Shown here piece after piece: positions 1 through 8,060 of a stretch of 45,680 nucleotides of DNA; position 1 is the first letter of the stretch; every line of letters starts with the position of its first letter. Origin of the DNA: Bacillota bacterium (GTDB lineage Bacteria > Bacillota > Sulfobacillia > JACIYH01); contig JBFLXJ010000025.1 in the NCBI GenBank assembly GCA_040757085.1, forward strand, positions 1 through 45,680. The letters run 5' to 3'. The notes under the pieces are model-generated. The model saw nothing but the letters and a program-made list of their open reading frames with translations. It had not been told where the DNA came from and made no database searches. Position numbers and translations under genes: made by a program.

Positions 1-54
1 ACTCGTAGTGGGGCGCAAGCTCCAGCGCGGGTTCGAATCCCGCCCCCTCCGCCA
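1..54 (+). tRNA. 3' part of a class II tRNA, probably tRNA-Ser (truncated by window edge)
   Basis: The sequence ends in a T arm (stem GCGGG/CCCGC around TTCGAAT), a 7-nt acceptor strand CCCCTCC, discriminator G and an encoded CCA. Before the T arm is a long variable arm with stem GGGGC/GCTCC and loop GCAA, which limits the choice to Ser, Leu, Tyr or Sec. The G discriminator and the 7-nt acceptor over a 5-bp T stem favour Ser. The anticodon lies outside the window, so the isotype is inferred. Confidence 0.8.
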
Positions 55-59
55 GCCGA

Positions 60-300
60 ATAGGTTAGAGCGCAGCGGAAGGGGAAGCGGCCCGGAGGAT
101 CTGGTCAGTCGCCAGGGCCGCTTCTTTCTGTATTCCGGGCAGCACGTGGCTGGCGCAGTCCCGCAGCCAGCGCTCCGTGAACTCGCCCGCCGTGAGCTTC
201 TGGAGCTGGACGTACATGCCCCTTGTCTAGTTCCGCCAGGAGCCCGCGGAGGACCCTCCAGGCGTCCTCTTCGTCCCCCTGACGGACACCCACTTCTGCC
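60..300 (-). pseudogene. remnant of a tyrosine-recombinase (phage integrase) N-terminal region
   Basis: On the minus strand one frame reads DEEDAWRVLRGLLAELDKG, and after a one-base frame change near 217-220 it continues as MYVQLQKLTAGEFTERWLRD. Together these resemble the N-terminal region of phage-type integrases, which typically reads like ...LLAELDxGTYVxPxxxTVGEFLERWL. The catalytic domain with its R...HxxR...Y residues is absent, and the first residues of the family are missing too. The fragment lies right beside the 3' end of a tRNA gene, the usual attachment site for such recombinases, so it is read as the scar of an integrated element. The homology is recognised by eye only. Confidence 0.5.
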
Positions 301-311
301 TCCGTTTCCCA

Positions 312-1166
312 TCAGGGCCGCGAGGCAGCTCGACTACCACCGCCCACGTCGCCCTTCCATGCCGACGGAGTCCCTTCCTGTTGTGGCACGGAAACGCCAC
401 AGAATCGCGGATCGAGAGATGCGATCAGGCAGCCCACGCGCCCGAGAGGCCAGGACGCCATTACGTGGCCGTCGCGGCCGAACACCCACGCGCCGCCGAA
501 TGCACCCCCCTCCAGTTCAGGCGGGGCTAGGTAGTTCACCACCAGGGTGGTGGTGCCTGCCAGTGCCACCCGCTCCGCGTACTGGGGTAACTCCTCCGCG
601 TCCCAGCGAGCCTGATCCTCCGAGCCATCGCCGAAACACCGGGCCATGGGGACCAGCAACCAGTCGGGGCGCAATGAGCGCACGCTGGCCACGAGGCTGT
701 CGTCGAAAAGGTCCCCGCACAGCAGGAAAGCCACCGAGCCCAGGGCCGTCAGCGCGACCCCGACCCCCTCTCCGTGGCCGTAGACATCCGGAGAAGCCCG
801 GGGTCCGTGCCAACCGGGTGTGATTCGACGGTAGTGGAGGACAATGTCTCCCCGAGGGTCGAACAGCAGGGCGGCGTCAAACAGGCGATCGCCAGCGCGC
901 TCCAGCATCCCCACGGCCAGGTAGACGCCCAGTTCCCGCGCGGTGCCACCCAGCACGGTGGTTACGGGCCCCGGTATCTCCTGGCCTAGGGGTAGGTCGC
1001 GTGCCGGGTCATCCACGTTGAGGAGCCCCGTGGGAGCCGCTTCAGGGAAAAGCACCAACGCCGCTCCCTGGCGACGGGCCTCGCGGGCGAGGCCCACGAT
1101 CCCCGTCAGATTGAGATGGGGGTCCCGCGTGACTTCGTTAACCGCCAAGGCAACCTTCAAGACCAT
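312..1166 (-). CDS. carbon-nitrogen hydrolase (nitrilase/amidase superfamily), atypical active site
   Basis: A 284-aa protein of normal length for the nitrilase superfamily, which hydrolyses amides or nitriles with a Glu-Lys-Cys triad. Visible landmarks are the first strand MVLKVALAVN, the Glu region LFPEAAPTG (Glu42), and the Cys region FLLCGDLFDD (Cys150). The usual YRK motif that carries the catalytic lysine reads HYRRITPGW, with Arg114 where Lys is expected. Activity is therefore uncertain. The ATG at 1166 was chosen because GGGGAGG lies just upstream; the frame stays open further upstream only because it runs into a thi pseudogene. It is a single gene between relic sequences, with no clear operon partner. 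The substrate cannot be predicted. Confidence 0.75.
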   Translation of the reverse strand: MVLKVALAVNEVTRDPHLNLTGIVGLAREARRQGAALVLFPEAAPTGLLNVDDPARDLPLGQEIPGPVTTVLGGTARELGVYLAVGMLERAGDRLFDAALLFDPRGDIVLHYRRITPGWHGPRASPDVYGHGEGVGVALTALGSVAFLLCGDLFDDSLVASVRSLRPDWLLVPMARCFGDGSEDQARWDAEELPQYAERVALAGTTTLVVNYLAPPELEGGAFGGAWVFGRDGHVMASWPLGRVGCLIASLDPRFCGVSVPQQEGTPSAWKGDVGGGSRAASRP

Positions 1167-1199
1167 CAGCCTCCCCGTACCATGGATCGGCAGGACCCG

Positions 1200-1590
1200 G
1201 GCCGAGCCGCAGTGCTTCCAGCCGCGGGCAGCCAGAGGCACCCACGCGCCCGCTGACCGGGATACAGTCGCCGAGCCCGGCACCGCTTCGCCGTATGAGG
1301 TTCCGCAATCGCCCAGGAGGGTAAGATCGACCATCAGGCAGGAAGAACTGACGTTACTACCGGCGACATCCACCCCGTAGCGGGCTTCCTCCTCGGACAT
1401 GCCGTCGCACCCCCAGGGCGCGTTCCCCATCGCCGATGATATCCCGCTTCCCCGTGATGGCCACCACCGCTCCCCACCTGCGAGCAGGGTTCTGCGCCAC
1501 CGCCACCGGGTCCTCCACTCCCACAATGCTTTCCACGCCGGAGCGTGGGCAGGTACGATCCCTGCACACCCAGGGAATGCCGGCACTGCG
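1200..1590 (-). pseudogene. mosaic thi-operon relic: thiL', thiM' and cytX' fragments
   Basis: Three pieces of thiamine genes lie end to end in the same order and strand as the intact operon at 8.7-12.6 kb. About 1541-1578 matches cytX (reads GVQGSYLPTL; intact GMRGSYLPTL). About 1403-1540 matches thiM (GVESIVGVEDPVAVAQN, RRWGAVVAITGKRDI). About 1290-1400 matches the middle of thiL (CLMVDLTLLG), and about 1200-1240 matches the thiL C-terminus (VPLAARGW; intact VPLSARGW). The pieces are in different frames with large deletions between them, and thiE is missing. Nucleotide similarity to the intact genes is obvious by eye. Not functional. Confidence 0.75.
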
Positions 1591-1650
1591 CCCCAACCCG
1601 GCACGGCGAGGAAATCCAGCCAAGCTTAAAATCTATCGTCGGGAGGCATC

Positions 1651-1679
1651 TTGACACCGCCGGTGAGCCCGTATAGTTT
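1651..1679 (+). promoter_or_regulatory. sigma-A type promoter for the HEAT protein/antiporter pair
   Basis: TTGACA at 1651-1656 and TAGTTT at 1674-1679 are separated by 17 bp. The -35 is a perfect consensus and the -10 is weaker. It points toward the genes beginning at 1763. Confidence 0.5.
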
Positions 1680-1762
1680 TGTATAAGCGGGTGATGGAGC
1701 TCACCCTTAAATGCGCAGCGCGCTGATGGCTCCTACCAGATCCGACGAGGAGGTGGGAGCCT

Positions 1763-2290
1763 TTGCCATTCGATGATGAGGATCGGGGACCGACCCTTTT
1801 GAAATACAGCGGAAACGTAGTGAACCCCGACCGGGAGGAACCCACGCAAAGTCCTGATGACCCCTACCTGATCGCCTTGACAGAGGCGTTGTGGCACCCG
1901 GAACCGCAAACGCGGCAGGTTGTCGCCTGGATCCTGGGGCAAAAGAAGGCCGTCCAGGCGGTGTCGGCCCTGAAGATGGCCATCGCCCACTTCCGTGACA
2001 GCGATCCCTACTTCGTGGCGACCGCGGCCAGAGCACTCGGTGCCATCGGTGACCCGGAGGCTATCCCCCTTCTAGCCGAACTACTCGACGGCTCCTATCT
2101 AGCGGTCAGGCTGGCAGCCGTGCAGGCACTTGCAGACATCGGTAGCCCGCCCGCGCTGGAGGCGCTTTACCGTGCCCGAGCCGACCCCAGCCCCACGGTT
2201 CGCCAGGCCCTTGACCGCATCCCGGGCGTGCCCCCGCCCGACCGGACGGCCGGGGGACCCGGCTCAGACCCCGGGACGAACGGGCAGTGA
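1763..2290 (+). CDS. HEAT-repeat (PBS-lyase type) protein
   Basis: A 175-aa soluble protein built mainly of HEAT-like helical repeats. At least two are evident: ATAARALGAIGDPEAIPLLA and VRLAAVQALADIGSPPALEA, preceded by a more divergent copy around QVVAWILGQKKAVQAVSAL. The C-terminus is a Pro/Gly-rich tail. Such repeats mediate protein-protein contacts and occur in phycocyanobilin-lyase-like proteins, but no bilin role is expected here. The TTG start is set by AGGAGG about 9 nt upstream (1749-1754), and no better in-frame ATG is present. It is followed 18 bp later by a cation antiporter on the same strand and probably shares its promoter, so a regulatory or scaffold role for the antiporter is possible. 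Its specific function is unknown. Confidence 0.7.
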   Translation: MPFDDEDRGPTLLKYSGNVVNPDREEPTQSPDDPYLIALTEALWHPEPQTRQVVAWILGQKKAVQAVSALKMAIAHFRDSDPYFVATAARALGAIGDPEAIPLLAELLDGSYLAVRLAAVQALADIGSPPALEALYRARADPSPTVRQALDRIPGVPPPDRTAGGPGSDPGTNGQ

Positions 2291-2308
2291 CAATTCCAAT
2301 CGAGCGAG

Positions 2309-3502
2309 GTGGCAACGTTGCAAGCGACCTGGTTTTCGGCAGCAAGCTGGATGTGGCTCGCACTCCTGGCCGGAGTGCTCGCACGCCTCTCGGGTGTTTC
2401 GGTATCCCTGGTGGAAATCGGAGTCGGCGTCTTCGCCGGTAACTTCCTCGGCCTCACTCCCCCTCACTGGATGGATTTCCTGGCAGGGTTCGGCAGCATA
2501 ATGCTCACCTTCCTGGCGGGCGCCGAGGTCGACCCCGCGGTATTGCGGAGCAAAGCTAAAGAGAGCATCTCCATAGGTGTGGCTTCCTTCCTGGCTCCCT
2601 TCCTGGGAGCGATGGCCTACGCTCGCTACGTGGCAGGCTGGGATGTACGAGCCGCCCAGATCGCTGGTATTGCGCTCTCCACCACCTCGGTGGCCGTGGT
2701 GTATGCCGTCATGGTAGAGACCGGACTGAACCGGACCGAGATCGGGAAGCTCATACTGGCCGCGTGCTTCGTGACCGACCTGGGCACGGTGCTGGCCCTG
2801 GGTGTATTGTTTGCCCACTCAGGCTGGGGATTGCTTGGTTTCGCAGTTGTTACGGCCATCTCACTGCTACTGGCCAGCCACCTCTTCCCCAGGGCATTCC
2901 GCTACTTCCGTGACCACATCGCCCAACTCGAGGGGAAGGTGGTAACAGCCACCCTGTTCACCCTCGGCGGGCTGGCGCTGGCGGCGGGCAGCGAGGCAGT
3001 ACTGCCCGCCTACCTGCTGGGCCTGGCCATGGCAACCACCCTGTCTGATCGAGCCGACGTCCTGCACAGGCTGCGGAGCACGGCGTTCCTGCTCCTGACA
3101 CCCTTCTACTTTATGAAGGCCGGCCTGTACGTGTCTCTGCCAGCCCTGGCTGCCAGCCTGGCCACGATCATGGTCTTCCTGGCCGTAAAGGTCAGCTGTA
3201 AGTTCGTCGGCGTCTGGCCCCTTATTTCGCTGTTCAGATTCGAACGCCGGGAGGGAACTTACACCACGTTGCTCATGTCCACGGGGTTGACCTTCGGGAC
3301 AATATCCTCGCTGTACGGCCTGCAGCACGGCATCATCGACGAGTTGCAGTACACCGTGCTGGTTACCGTGGTCATGCTGAGCGCAGTGGTACCCACGCTC
3401 ATAGCCCAAGCCTTCTTCCGCCCCCGGTCGCCCGAGCTTCCGCCCCTACCTGAGGAAACTGAAAACCAGATGGTGGCATGGGACACCCCCACGCAGGTGT
3501 AG
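2309..3502 (+). CDS. cation:proton antiporter, CPA2 family (Na+/H+ exchanger domain)
   Basis: A 397-aa integral membrane protein with about 11-12 hydrophobic segments. It resembles the monovalent cation:proton antiporter-2 family (NapA/KefB-like). Family features include the early segment LLAGVLARLSGVSVSLVEIG, the FLAGAEVDPAVLR region and an unwound-helix region rich in small and hydroxyl residues (GIALSTTSVAVVY, then ACFVTDLGTVLALG with an Asp in the membrane). There is no C-terminal RCK/TrkA-N domain, so it is the short form. The GTG start follows GCGAGGT. The likely role is exchange of Na+ or K+ for H+ in pH or sodium homeostasis. It is paired with the upstream HEAT protein. The ion specificity is not determinable here. 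Confidence 0.85.
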   Translation: MATLQATWFSAASWMWLALLAGVLARLSGVSVSLVEIGVGVFAGNFLGLTPPHWMDFLAGFGSIMLTFLAGAEVDPAVLRSKAKESISIGVASFLAPFLGAMAYARYVAGWDVRAAQIAGIALSTTSVAVVYAVMVETGLNRTEIGKLILAACFVTDLGTVLALGVLFAHSGWGLLGFAVVTAISLLLASHLFPRAFRYFRDHIAQLEGKVVTATLFTLGGLALAAGSEAVLPAYLLGLAMATTLSDRADVLHRLRSTAFLLLTPFYFMKAGLYVSLPALAASLATIMVFLAVKVSCKFVGVWPLISLFRFERREGTYTTLLMSTGLTFGTISSLYGLQHGIIDELQYTVLVTVVMLSAVVPTLIAQAFFRPRSPELPPLPEETENQMVAWDTPTQV

Positions 3503-3667
3503 CGGCCAGGGTAGAGGAAGCAAGGAACAGTGGACCCGGACCAGTTGGGGGCGGTGAGCGGCCCGATCCTGGTCTCAGCCCTCCTCCACTTCCGCAAGGG
3601 CTACCGCCCGGCCGGCGAACGCTAGCCAGGGGCGCCGACTAACCTGATAGACGTGGAGGTGTCCTTT

Positions 3668-4183
3668 ATGGCGCAAGGGCACAAGGAGATCAAGGTGCGC
3701 GTATCAGGCGTGCTCGTTCGCGATGGCCGGATACTCACCATGCTTCACCGCAGGCAGGGCCGCCAGTACCACGTCCTCCCCGGAGGAGGACTGGAGCTGC
3801 AGGAGAGCATACCAGACTGCCTGAGAAGGGAGTTCAGGGAGGAGACCACGTTGCAGGTGAAGCCGGGGAGGCTACTGGCGGTGATCGAGACCATCCCGGC
3901 CCGGATAACGACGCACTGGCGAGATAACCGGCACGTCGTCGAGCTGGTCTACTGGATTGACGAGGCATCGGGCTACGCCCGCGAAGTGGCCGCGCTCAGC
4001 GTGCCTGCGTGGGTGGAAATCGCAGAACTCCTGTCCCTTCACCTGTACCCGCGGGTTAACGAGTGGCTGGCACGCGGGCTGAGCGAGGGTTTTGGCCCGG
4101 ACCCGGCCCACTTTGTCTTTCCGGTTGAGCCGGTGGGCACGAAGGACCCGCTGAGCTTCTGGCCTGACGACCAGCAGATGTGA
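3668..4183 (+). CDS. Nudix hydrolase
   Basis: A 171-aa protein with an almost complete Nudix box: GGLELQE, seven residues, then REFREETTL, matching GX5EX7REUXEEXGU except that the late Gly is Thr. The preceding strand region (VRVSGVLVRDGRILTMLHRR) is typical of the fold. Nudix enzymes cleave nucleoside diphosphates linked to other groups; the substrate here is unknown. The ATG at 3668 is preferred over the GTG at 3653 because GGAGGT at 3655-3660 gives 7-nt spacing. It stands alone on the plus strand, convergent with the DUF6062 gene. Confidence 0.85.
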   Translation: MAQGHKEIKVRVSGVLVRDGRILTMLHRRQGRQYHVLPGGGLELQESIPDCLRREFREETTLQVKPGRLLAVIETIPARITTHWRDNRHVVELVYWIDEASGYAREVAALSVPAWVEIAELLSLHLYPRVNEWLARGLSEGFGPDPAHFVFPVEPVGTKDPLSFWPDDQQM

Positions 4184-4380
4184 CCGGCTGTCTTGGTCGG
4201 ACTCGCGCAGGATGTGCGACACCCTCCCCCCAGGACAGCTACTTGCTGTTCTCCTGGCAGGCTCTCGTACCACTGCGCTACTTCCTCGATGACCTCCAGT
4301 TCCAGGTCAAATGCCACATTGGCCTCCATCCGCATCCTCCATCGCTTAATCACCGGGAACCGCGGTTCGGCCAACCACGT

Positions 4381-5190
4381 TCAAGCACCCCGGTGGCCCC
4401 GGCCAGCCAACTTCGTGCGGCCCGGGACCATTACACCACCCACCCTGTCAAGCAGACCCGAGAAGAGCTCTACGGCATCAAGGTATGCTGTCTGCTCGGG
4501 CCCCTTGGGTTCGTGGGCAAAGCGGTAGTCGGATTTACGGAAGTACTCGGCCAAGCTTGCCTCCAGGGCACTGAGCCTTCGCAAGAAGTCATTCAGGAGG
4601 AAGCTCGCCACAGGGGGCTCCGCCAGGAGGCAGACACGCACCAGATGGTCCCAGCAAAGCCCGTCAGACCGTGTGTAGTCGTCCCTACCTGCCTCTTGTT
4701 CCAGGAACTGGACGAGGTGTCTCGCGCCTAGCTCAGCCCGCCTCACCGACGCGACGCAGACAGGGCACGGTTCCTTGCGCTCGAGCACCCGCATCACCAC
4801 TGCCTGCCAGCGGCGGGCCCTCCAGCGCACGGGCGAACCGGCCCCCGTGCTTACCGCCAGAGCCCTCCTGACCCTCTCCTTAGCCTCACGCACCAGCACG
4901 TCGTAGGTGGCAGCCAGCCTCTGGCCCGCCAGTTGTGCCATCCGCCACGCGTGCACGCGGCAGAAGCCGCCGCGGTTCAACACCTCGAGCGTGGCAGCAG
5001 AGTAGTAGTTCTCGAGGATGAACCAGGTGCAGTAGGTTTGTTCCGCCAAGTGCTCGAGTCTGCACAGGGCACATCCGGGCAGCCGCAGGGCCTCTCTTAA
5101 CTCCGCTTCCACAAGGGACACTAGAACTCCGCTTCCACGATCGACGCCGCAGCGTTCAACTCCCGTATGGCGCGCAAGACGCATGGTCAT
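4381..5190 (-). CDS. DUF6062 family cysteine-rich protein
   Basis: A protein of up to 269 aa with paired cysteine motifs: [14 protein letters not shown] near the N-terminus, then [22 protein letters not shown] and GLCWDHLVR. The pattern of CxxC pairs followed by C-x2-H segments, plus the ENYYS helix, matches the uncharacterised DUF6062 family. The four motifs could form a metal site, but this is inference. The first ATG (5190) abuts the stop codon of the pyrophosphatase gene, suggesting translational coupling; a GTG at 5121 has a GGAG ribosome site about 6 nt upstream and would give 247 aa. A 14-bp direct repeat (5099-5112 and 5125-5138) lies in this start region. Function unknown. Confidence 0.7.
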   Translation of the reverse strand: MTMRLARHTGVERCGVDRGSGVLVSLVEAELREALRLPGCALCRLEHLAEQTYCTWFILENYYSAATLEVLNRGGFCRVHAWRMAQLAGQRLAATYDVLVREAKERVRRALAVSTGAGSPVRWRARRWQAVVMRVLERKEPCPVCVASVRRAELGARHLVQFLEQEAGRDDYTRSDGLCWDHLVRVCLLAEPPVASFLLNDFLRRLSALEASLAEYFRKSDYRFAHEPKGPEQTAYLDAVELFSGLLDRVGGVMVPGRTKLAGRGHRGA

Positions 5191-7140
5191 TCACCGGACG
5201 AACAGGGGACCGAAGACCAGCGCGACGATGGACATCAGCTTGATAAGGATGTTCATGGAAGGGCCTGCCGTATCCTTGAACGGGTCGCCCACCGTGTCGC
5301 CCACCACCGCAGCCTTGTGGGCCGGCGAACCCTTGCCGCCCAGCGCCCCTCCCTCGATGTACTTCTTGGCGTTGTCCCACGCGGCCCCCGCGTTGGCCAT
5401 GGTCACAGCCAGGAGGAACCCCGATGCCAGAGCTCCCGCAAGAAGTCCCGCCAGCGCCTCCGTACCCAGGACCACGCCTACGGCTATCGGACTGACCACC
5501 GCCAGGACGGCCGGTCCAACCATCTGGTGAATGGCCGCTCGTGTGCTTATGTCCACGCACCGAGCGTAATCGGCACGCACAGTCCCCTCCATCAGGCCCG
5601 GGACTTCGCGGAACTGATGCCTCACCTCTTCCACCATATGGAGCGCAGCCCTACCCACTGCGTCCAGAGCCATGGATCCAAACAGGAACGGTAAGACTGC
5701 ACCCAGGAACAGCCCGATCAGGGTTGTATGCTTGCCGAGGTCGATCCCTGCCAGACCCACTGCCTTGCCGTATGCGGAGAAAAGGGCCAGGGCAGTCAAA
5801 GCAGCAGAGCCGATCGCGAACCCCTTGCCGATGGCCGCCGTGGTGTTGCCCAGAGCATCGAGCCGGTCGGTGATGCGACGCACTTCTTCCCCCAACCCGG
5901 ACATCTCGGCGATGCCTCCCGCGTTGTCGGCAACCGGCCCGTAGGCGTCCACGGACATTACCATGCCAATGGTGGCCAGCATCCCCACACCGGCCAGGGC
6001 AATCCCGTACAGCCCTCCCAGGGCGAAAGAAACGTAAATCGCAGCCGCGACGAAGAGTACGGGCACGGCTGTGCTCCGCATCCCCAGAGCCAGCCCCGAG
6101 AGGAGATCGGTAGCGGCCCCGGTAGTGCACGAAGTCGCCAGGGCTCTGACGGGGGGGCCCGAGGTGTAATACTCGCTCACCAGGCCAATGGCGATCCCGG
6201 TGGCGAGCCCTGAGACGATAGCCCCCACAAGGCGCACGTCGCCGGTGAAGAAAGCGGTCAGCGCGCAGGCCGCCACTGCAAACAACCCGGCTGAAACGTA
6301 GGTGCCCCACCGCAGGGCGGACTGCGGATCGGAACTCCCCACCCAACGAACATACAGTACTCCCGCCACCGAAGCCAGGGTCCCTGCCGCGATCAGAGAC
6401 AGCGGAAGCAACACGAACCCGCTTCCCAGACTCACTCCCAGGACCATGGCCGCAACAACCGACCCGACGTAGGACTCGAACAGGTCGGCTCCCATCCCGG
6501 CCACGTCCCCCACGTTGTCCCCCACGTTATCGGCTATCACCGCGGGGTTGCGCGGGTCATCTTCCGGGATGCCCGCTTCGAGCTTTCCCACCAGGTCCGC
6601 ACCCACGTCCGCTGACTTGGTGTAGATGCCCCCTCCCACCCGCGCAAACAGGGCAAGGGAACTGGCCCCGAACGAAAACCCCGTCACTACTTGCGGCACG
6701 CGGAAGATGGCTAACACCACCGAAAGCCCCAACAGGCCCAACCCCGCGACGGCCAGGCCCATGACCGCACCCCCGGAAAAGGCCACGCGCAACGCCTGAG
6801 ATTGACCACGCCTCGCTGCTTCTGCCGTGCGGGCATTCGCATGGGTGGCCGCGCTCATCCCGACCCAGCCAGCCAGGGCAGAACACAGCGCACCCAAAAG
6901 ATAGGCCAAGCCAGTCTGCCAGGACATCACCGCCGCGAGGACGACCGTGACCGCGAGCACAAAGACAGTTACCGTCCCGTACTCACGCCTCAGGAACGCG
7001 GCTGCTCCTTCGTGGATGGCCTGAGAGATTTCCCGCATCTTCTCCGTACCGGTTGGTAGTCTCGATATGGTCCGCCACGTCATGGCAGCTATCCCTGTAG
7101 CCACTAACCCCACGCCGATGCACCATGCTTCCCAGCTCAA
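5191..7140 (-). CDS. hppA: membrane-bound K+-dependent-type ion-translocating pyrophosphatase
   Basis: A 649-aa polytopic protein that couples hydrolysis of cytosolic pyrophosphate to pumping of H+ or Na+ across the membrane. Signature segments are [20 protein letters not shown] (metal-PPi loop), [34 protein letters not shown], and the C-terminal [20 protein letters not shown]. The [14 protein letters not shown] segment has Ala, not Lys, after GNTTA, which in this family marks the K+-dependent subgroup. Whether the ion is H+ or Na+ cannot be decided by eye. It is slightly shorter than many relatives, mostly at the N-terminus. TTG start, with GGAGGG 6 nt upstream. It fits energy-limited anaerobic metabolism. 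A terminator-like hairpin sits in its leader. Confidence 0.92.
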   Translation of the reverse strand: MSWEAWCIGVGLVATGIAAMTWRTISRLPTGTEKMREISQAIHEGAAAFLRREYGTVTVFVLAVTVVLAAVMSWQTGLAYLLGALCSALAGWVGMSAATHANARTAEAARRGQSQALRVAFSGGAVMGLAVAGLGLLGLSVVLAIFRVPQVVTGFSFGASSLALFARVGGGIYTKSADVGADLVGKLEAGIPEDDPRNPAVIADNVGDNVGDVAGMGADLFESYVGSVVAAMVLGVSLGSGFVLLPLSLIAAGTLASVAGVLYVRWVGSSDPQSALRWGTYVSAGLFAVAACALTAFFTGDVRLVGAIVSGLATGIAIGLVSEYYTSGPPVRALATSCTTGAATDLLSGLALGMRSTAVPVLFVAAAIYVSFALGGLYGIALAGVGMLATIGMVMSVDAYGPVADNAGGIAEMSGLGEEVRRITDRLDALGNTTAAIGKGFAIGSAALTALALFSAYGKAVGLAGIDLGKHTTLIGLFLGAVLPFLFGSMALDAVGRAALHMVEEVRHQFREVPGLMEGTVRADYARCVDISTRAAIHQMVGPAVLAVVSPIAVGVVLGTEALAGLLAGALASGFLLAVTMANAGAAWDNAKKYIEGGALGGKGSPAHKAAVVGDTVGDPFKDTAGPSMNILIKLMSIVALVFGPLFVR

Positions 7141-7163
7141 TTTCCACCCTCCTTAACGCAAAA

Positions 7164-7189
7164 GGCTCCTGGCGCATTCGCCAGGAGCC
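7164..7189 (-). terminator. terminator-like hairpin in the hppA leader
   Basis: A perfect 11-bp inverted repeat (arms GGCTCCTGGCG and CGCCAGGAGCC, 4-nt loop) is followed on the minus strand by TTTTGCG, then 12 nt later by the hppA ribosome site. It could be the end of an older upstream unit or an attenuator for hppA. Confidence 0.55.
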
Positions 7190-7324
7190 ATCAGTTGCCG
7201 CAGCAACGCAAGGCGGGCTCCATCGCCTATTCCGTTCATACGATTAATTTCTCCGGCAAGAGGTTCTTTCCCTTCCTGCACAGGACGCGGCGCTCAGGGG
7301 ATCGGGTTCCAGCGGCAAACGCCT

Positions 7325-7458
7325 ACTGGTGGCCGTTGCCCACGCCCAGCTCCCTCTCCCCGTCGGCAACAATATCCCGCTTGCCATTCGCGACGCCATG
7401 ACTTCCTCCCCCCGAGCCGTCTTCGAGCGAGACGCCGTATTCGCTTACCCCCATTCGA
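7325..7458 (-). pseudogene. second thi-operon relic: thiM fragment plus thi riboswitch/promoter edge
   Basis: Minus-strand 7325-7392 encodes GKRDIVADGERELGVGNGHQ, almost identical to intact ThiM (GKRDIVADGERVLGVDNGHQ). About 40 bp further, 7428-7458 matches the 5' edge of the TPP riboswitch and its -10 region at 12835-12862 (shared forward string TATTCGCTTACCC preceded by CGAGACGCC). Everything between them in the intact operon is missing. This fills most of the gene-free stretch 7190-7579; nothing else was recognised there. Confidence 0.7.
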
Positions 7459-7579
7459 CCCGCGTCTTCAGTCACTACCAACCATGAGAGTGCCCCGGGA
7501 ATGCTGCCCGGCGGCATCTTGATACCCGGGAGGAGGAAGTTGCCCGCCGGCCGGGGAACATGCGCAATCGGTGGTTTGC

Positions 7580-8041
7580 ATGTACTTTACCACCCACGCC
7601 TTGGTGGGTGCTGCGCTGGGAGCCAGAATGGGGTCACCGGCAGCGGCGGTGGCCGCAGGGCTGCTCTCTCACGCGATCCTGGACGCGGTGCCGCACCACG
7701 ATGCAGCCGGCCCCCGGGATGCTCTGGTGGACGTCGCCCTGGGTTTGGTAGGCCTGTTCTTGCTCCGCCGCCACATGGGGCCTCTGGCGTGGTGGGGTGC
7801 GCTGGCTGCCACCCTCCCCGACGTGGAGGTCGTGCTGCGCTACTACGGGGTCCTGCACCCGTCTCCCTGGGGGTTCCCGAGCCATAACTGGGCTTTCCTG
7901 CATCACCGCTCGCCCCCGCCCGGGGGCGTCCTTGTGCAGGCGCCCTTTTTGCTCCTGGCCTTGCTTTCCCTCGTGAGCCGGGCCCAACGGTGTTCACCAG
8001 GATGCCGTATTTGGCGCACTCGCACGCCAGGGCGCGGGTGA
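7580..8041 (+). CDS. small membrane protein, YdjM/DUF457-like (membrane-bound metal-dependent hydrolase family)
   Basis: A 153-aa protein starting MYFTTHALVGAALG. The His near the N-terminus, the GLLSHAILDAVPHHD motif and the PDVEV segment resemble the LexA-regulated YdjM family of inner-membrane putative metal hydrolases. Three or four hydrophobic segments are visible, the last being FLLLALLSLV. The ATG at 7580 fits the family start better than the GTG at 7571. The last ~20 residues are Arg-rich and are encoded by DNA that, read on the other strand, is an SDR relic. The native C-terminus may therefore have been replaced. Function unproven. Confidence 0.6.
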   Translation: MYFTTHALVGAALGARMGSPAAAVAAGLLSHAILDAVPHHDAAGPRDALVDVALGLVGLFLLRRHMGPLAWWGALAATLPDVEVVLRYYGVLHPSPWGFPSHNWAFLHHRSPPPGGVLVQAPFLLLALLSLVSRAQRCSPGCRIWRTRTPGRG

Positions 8042-8060
8042 GGATCATGACCCCACCCGG
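7975..8060 (-). pseudogene. fragment of a short-chain dehydrogenase/reductase gene
   Basis: The minus strand encodes LTRALACECAKYGILVNTVG, which matches the helix after the catalytic YxxxK and the strand ending in VNxVxPG of classical SDR enzymes. Neither the Rossmann GxxxGxG region nor the YxxxK motif is present nearby. It overlaps the 3' end of the plus-strand membrane protein gene. The rest of 8061-8200 shows nothing recognisable. Confidence 0.55.

Noticed and set aside
1-54. Reading the partial class II tRNA as tRNA-Sec (selC)
   Set aside because: Tempting because selD is a selenoprotein, but the visible acceptor/T arm is 7+5 bp, whereas bacterial tRNA-Sec has 8+5. The anticodon is outside the window.
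3530-3625. 31-codon plus-strand ORF after the antiporter (GTG start)
   Set aside because: Weak ribosome site, no recognisable similarity, very short; cannot be told from chance.
4039-4374. Minus-strand ORF overlapping the Nudix gene
   Set aside because: TTG start without a ribosome site and 145 nt of overlap with a solid Nudix gene. The first 60 residues (VIEEVAQWYESLPGEQQ) look protein-like but match no family I know.
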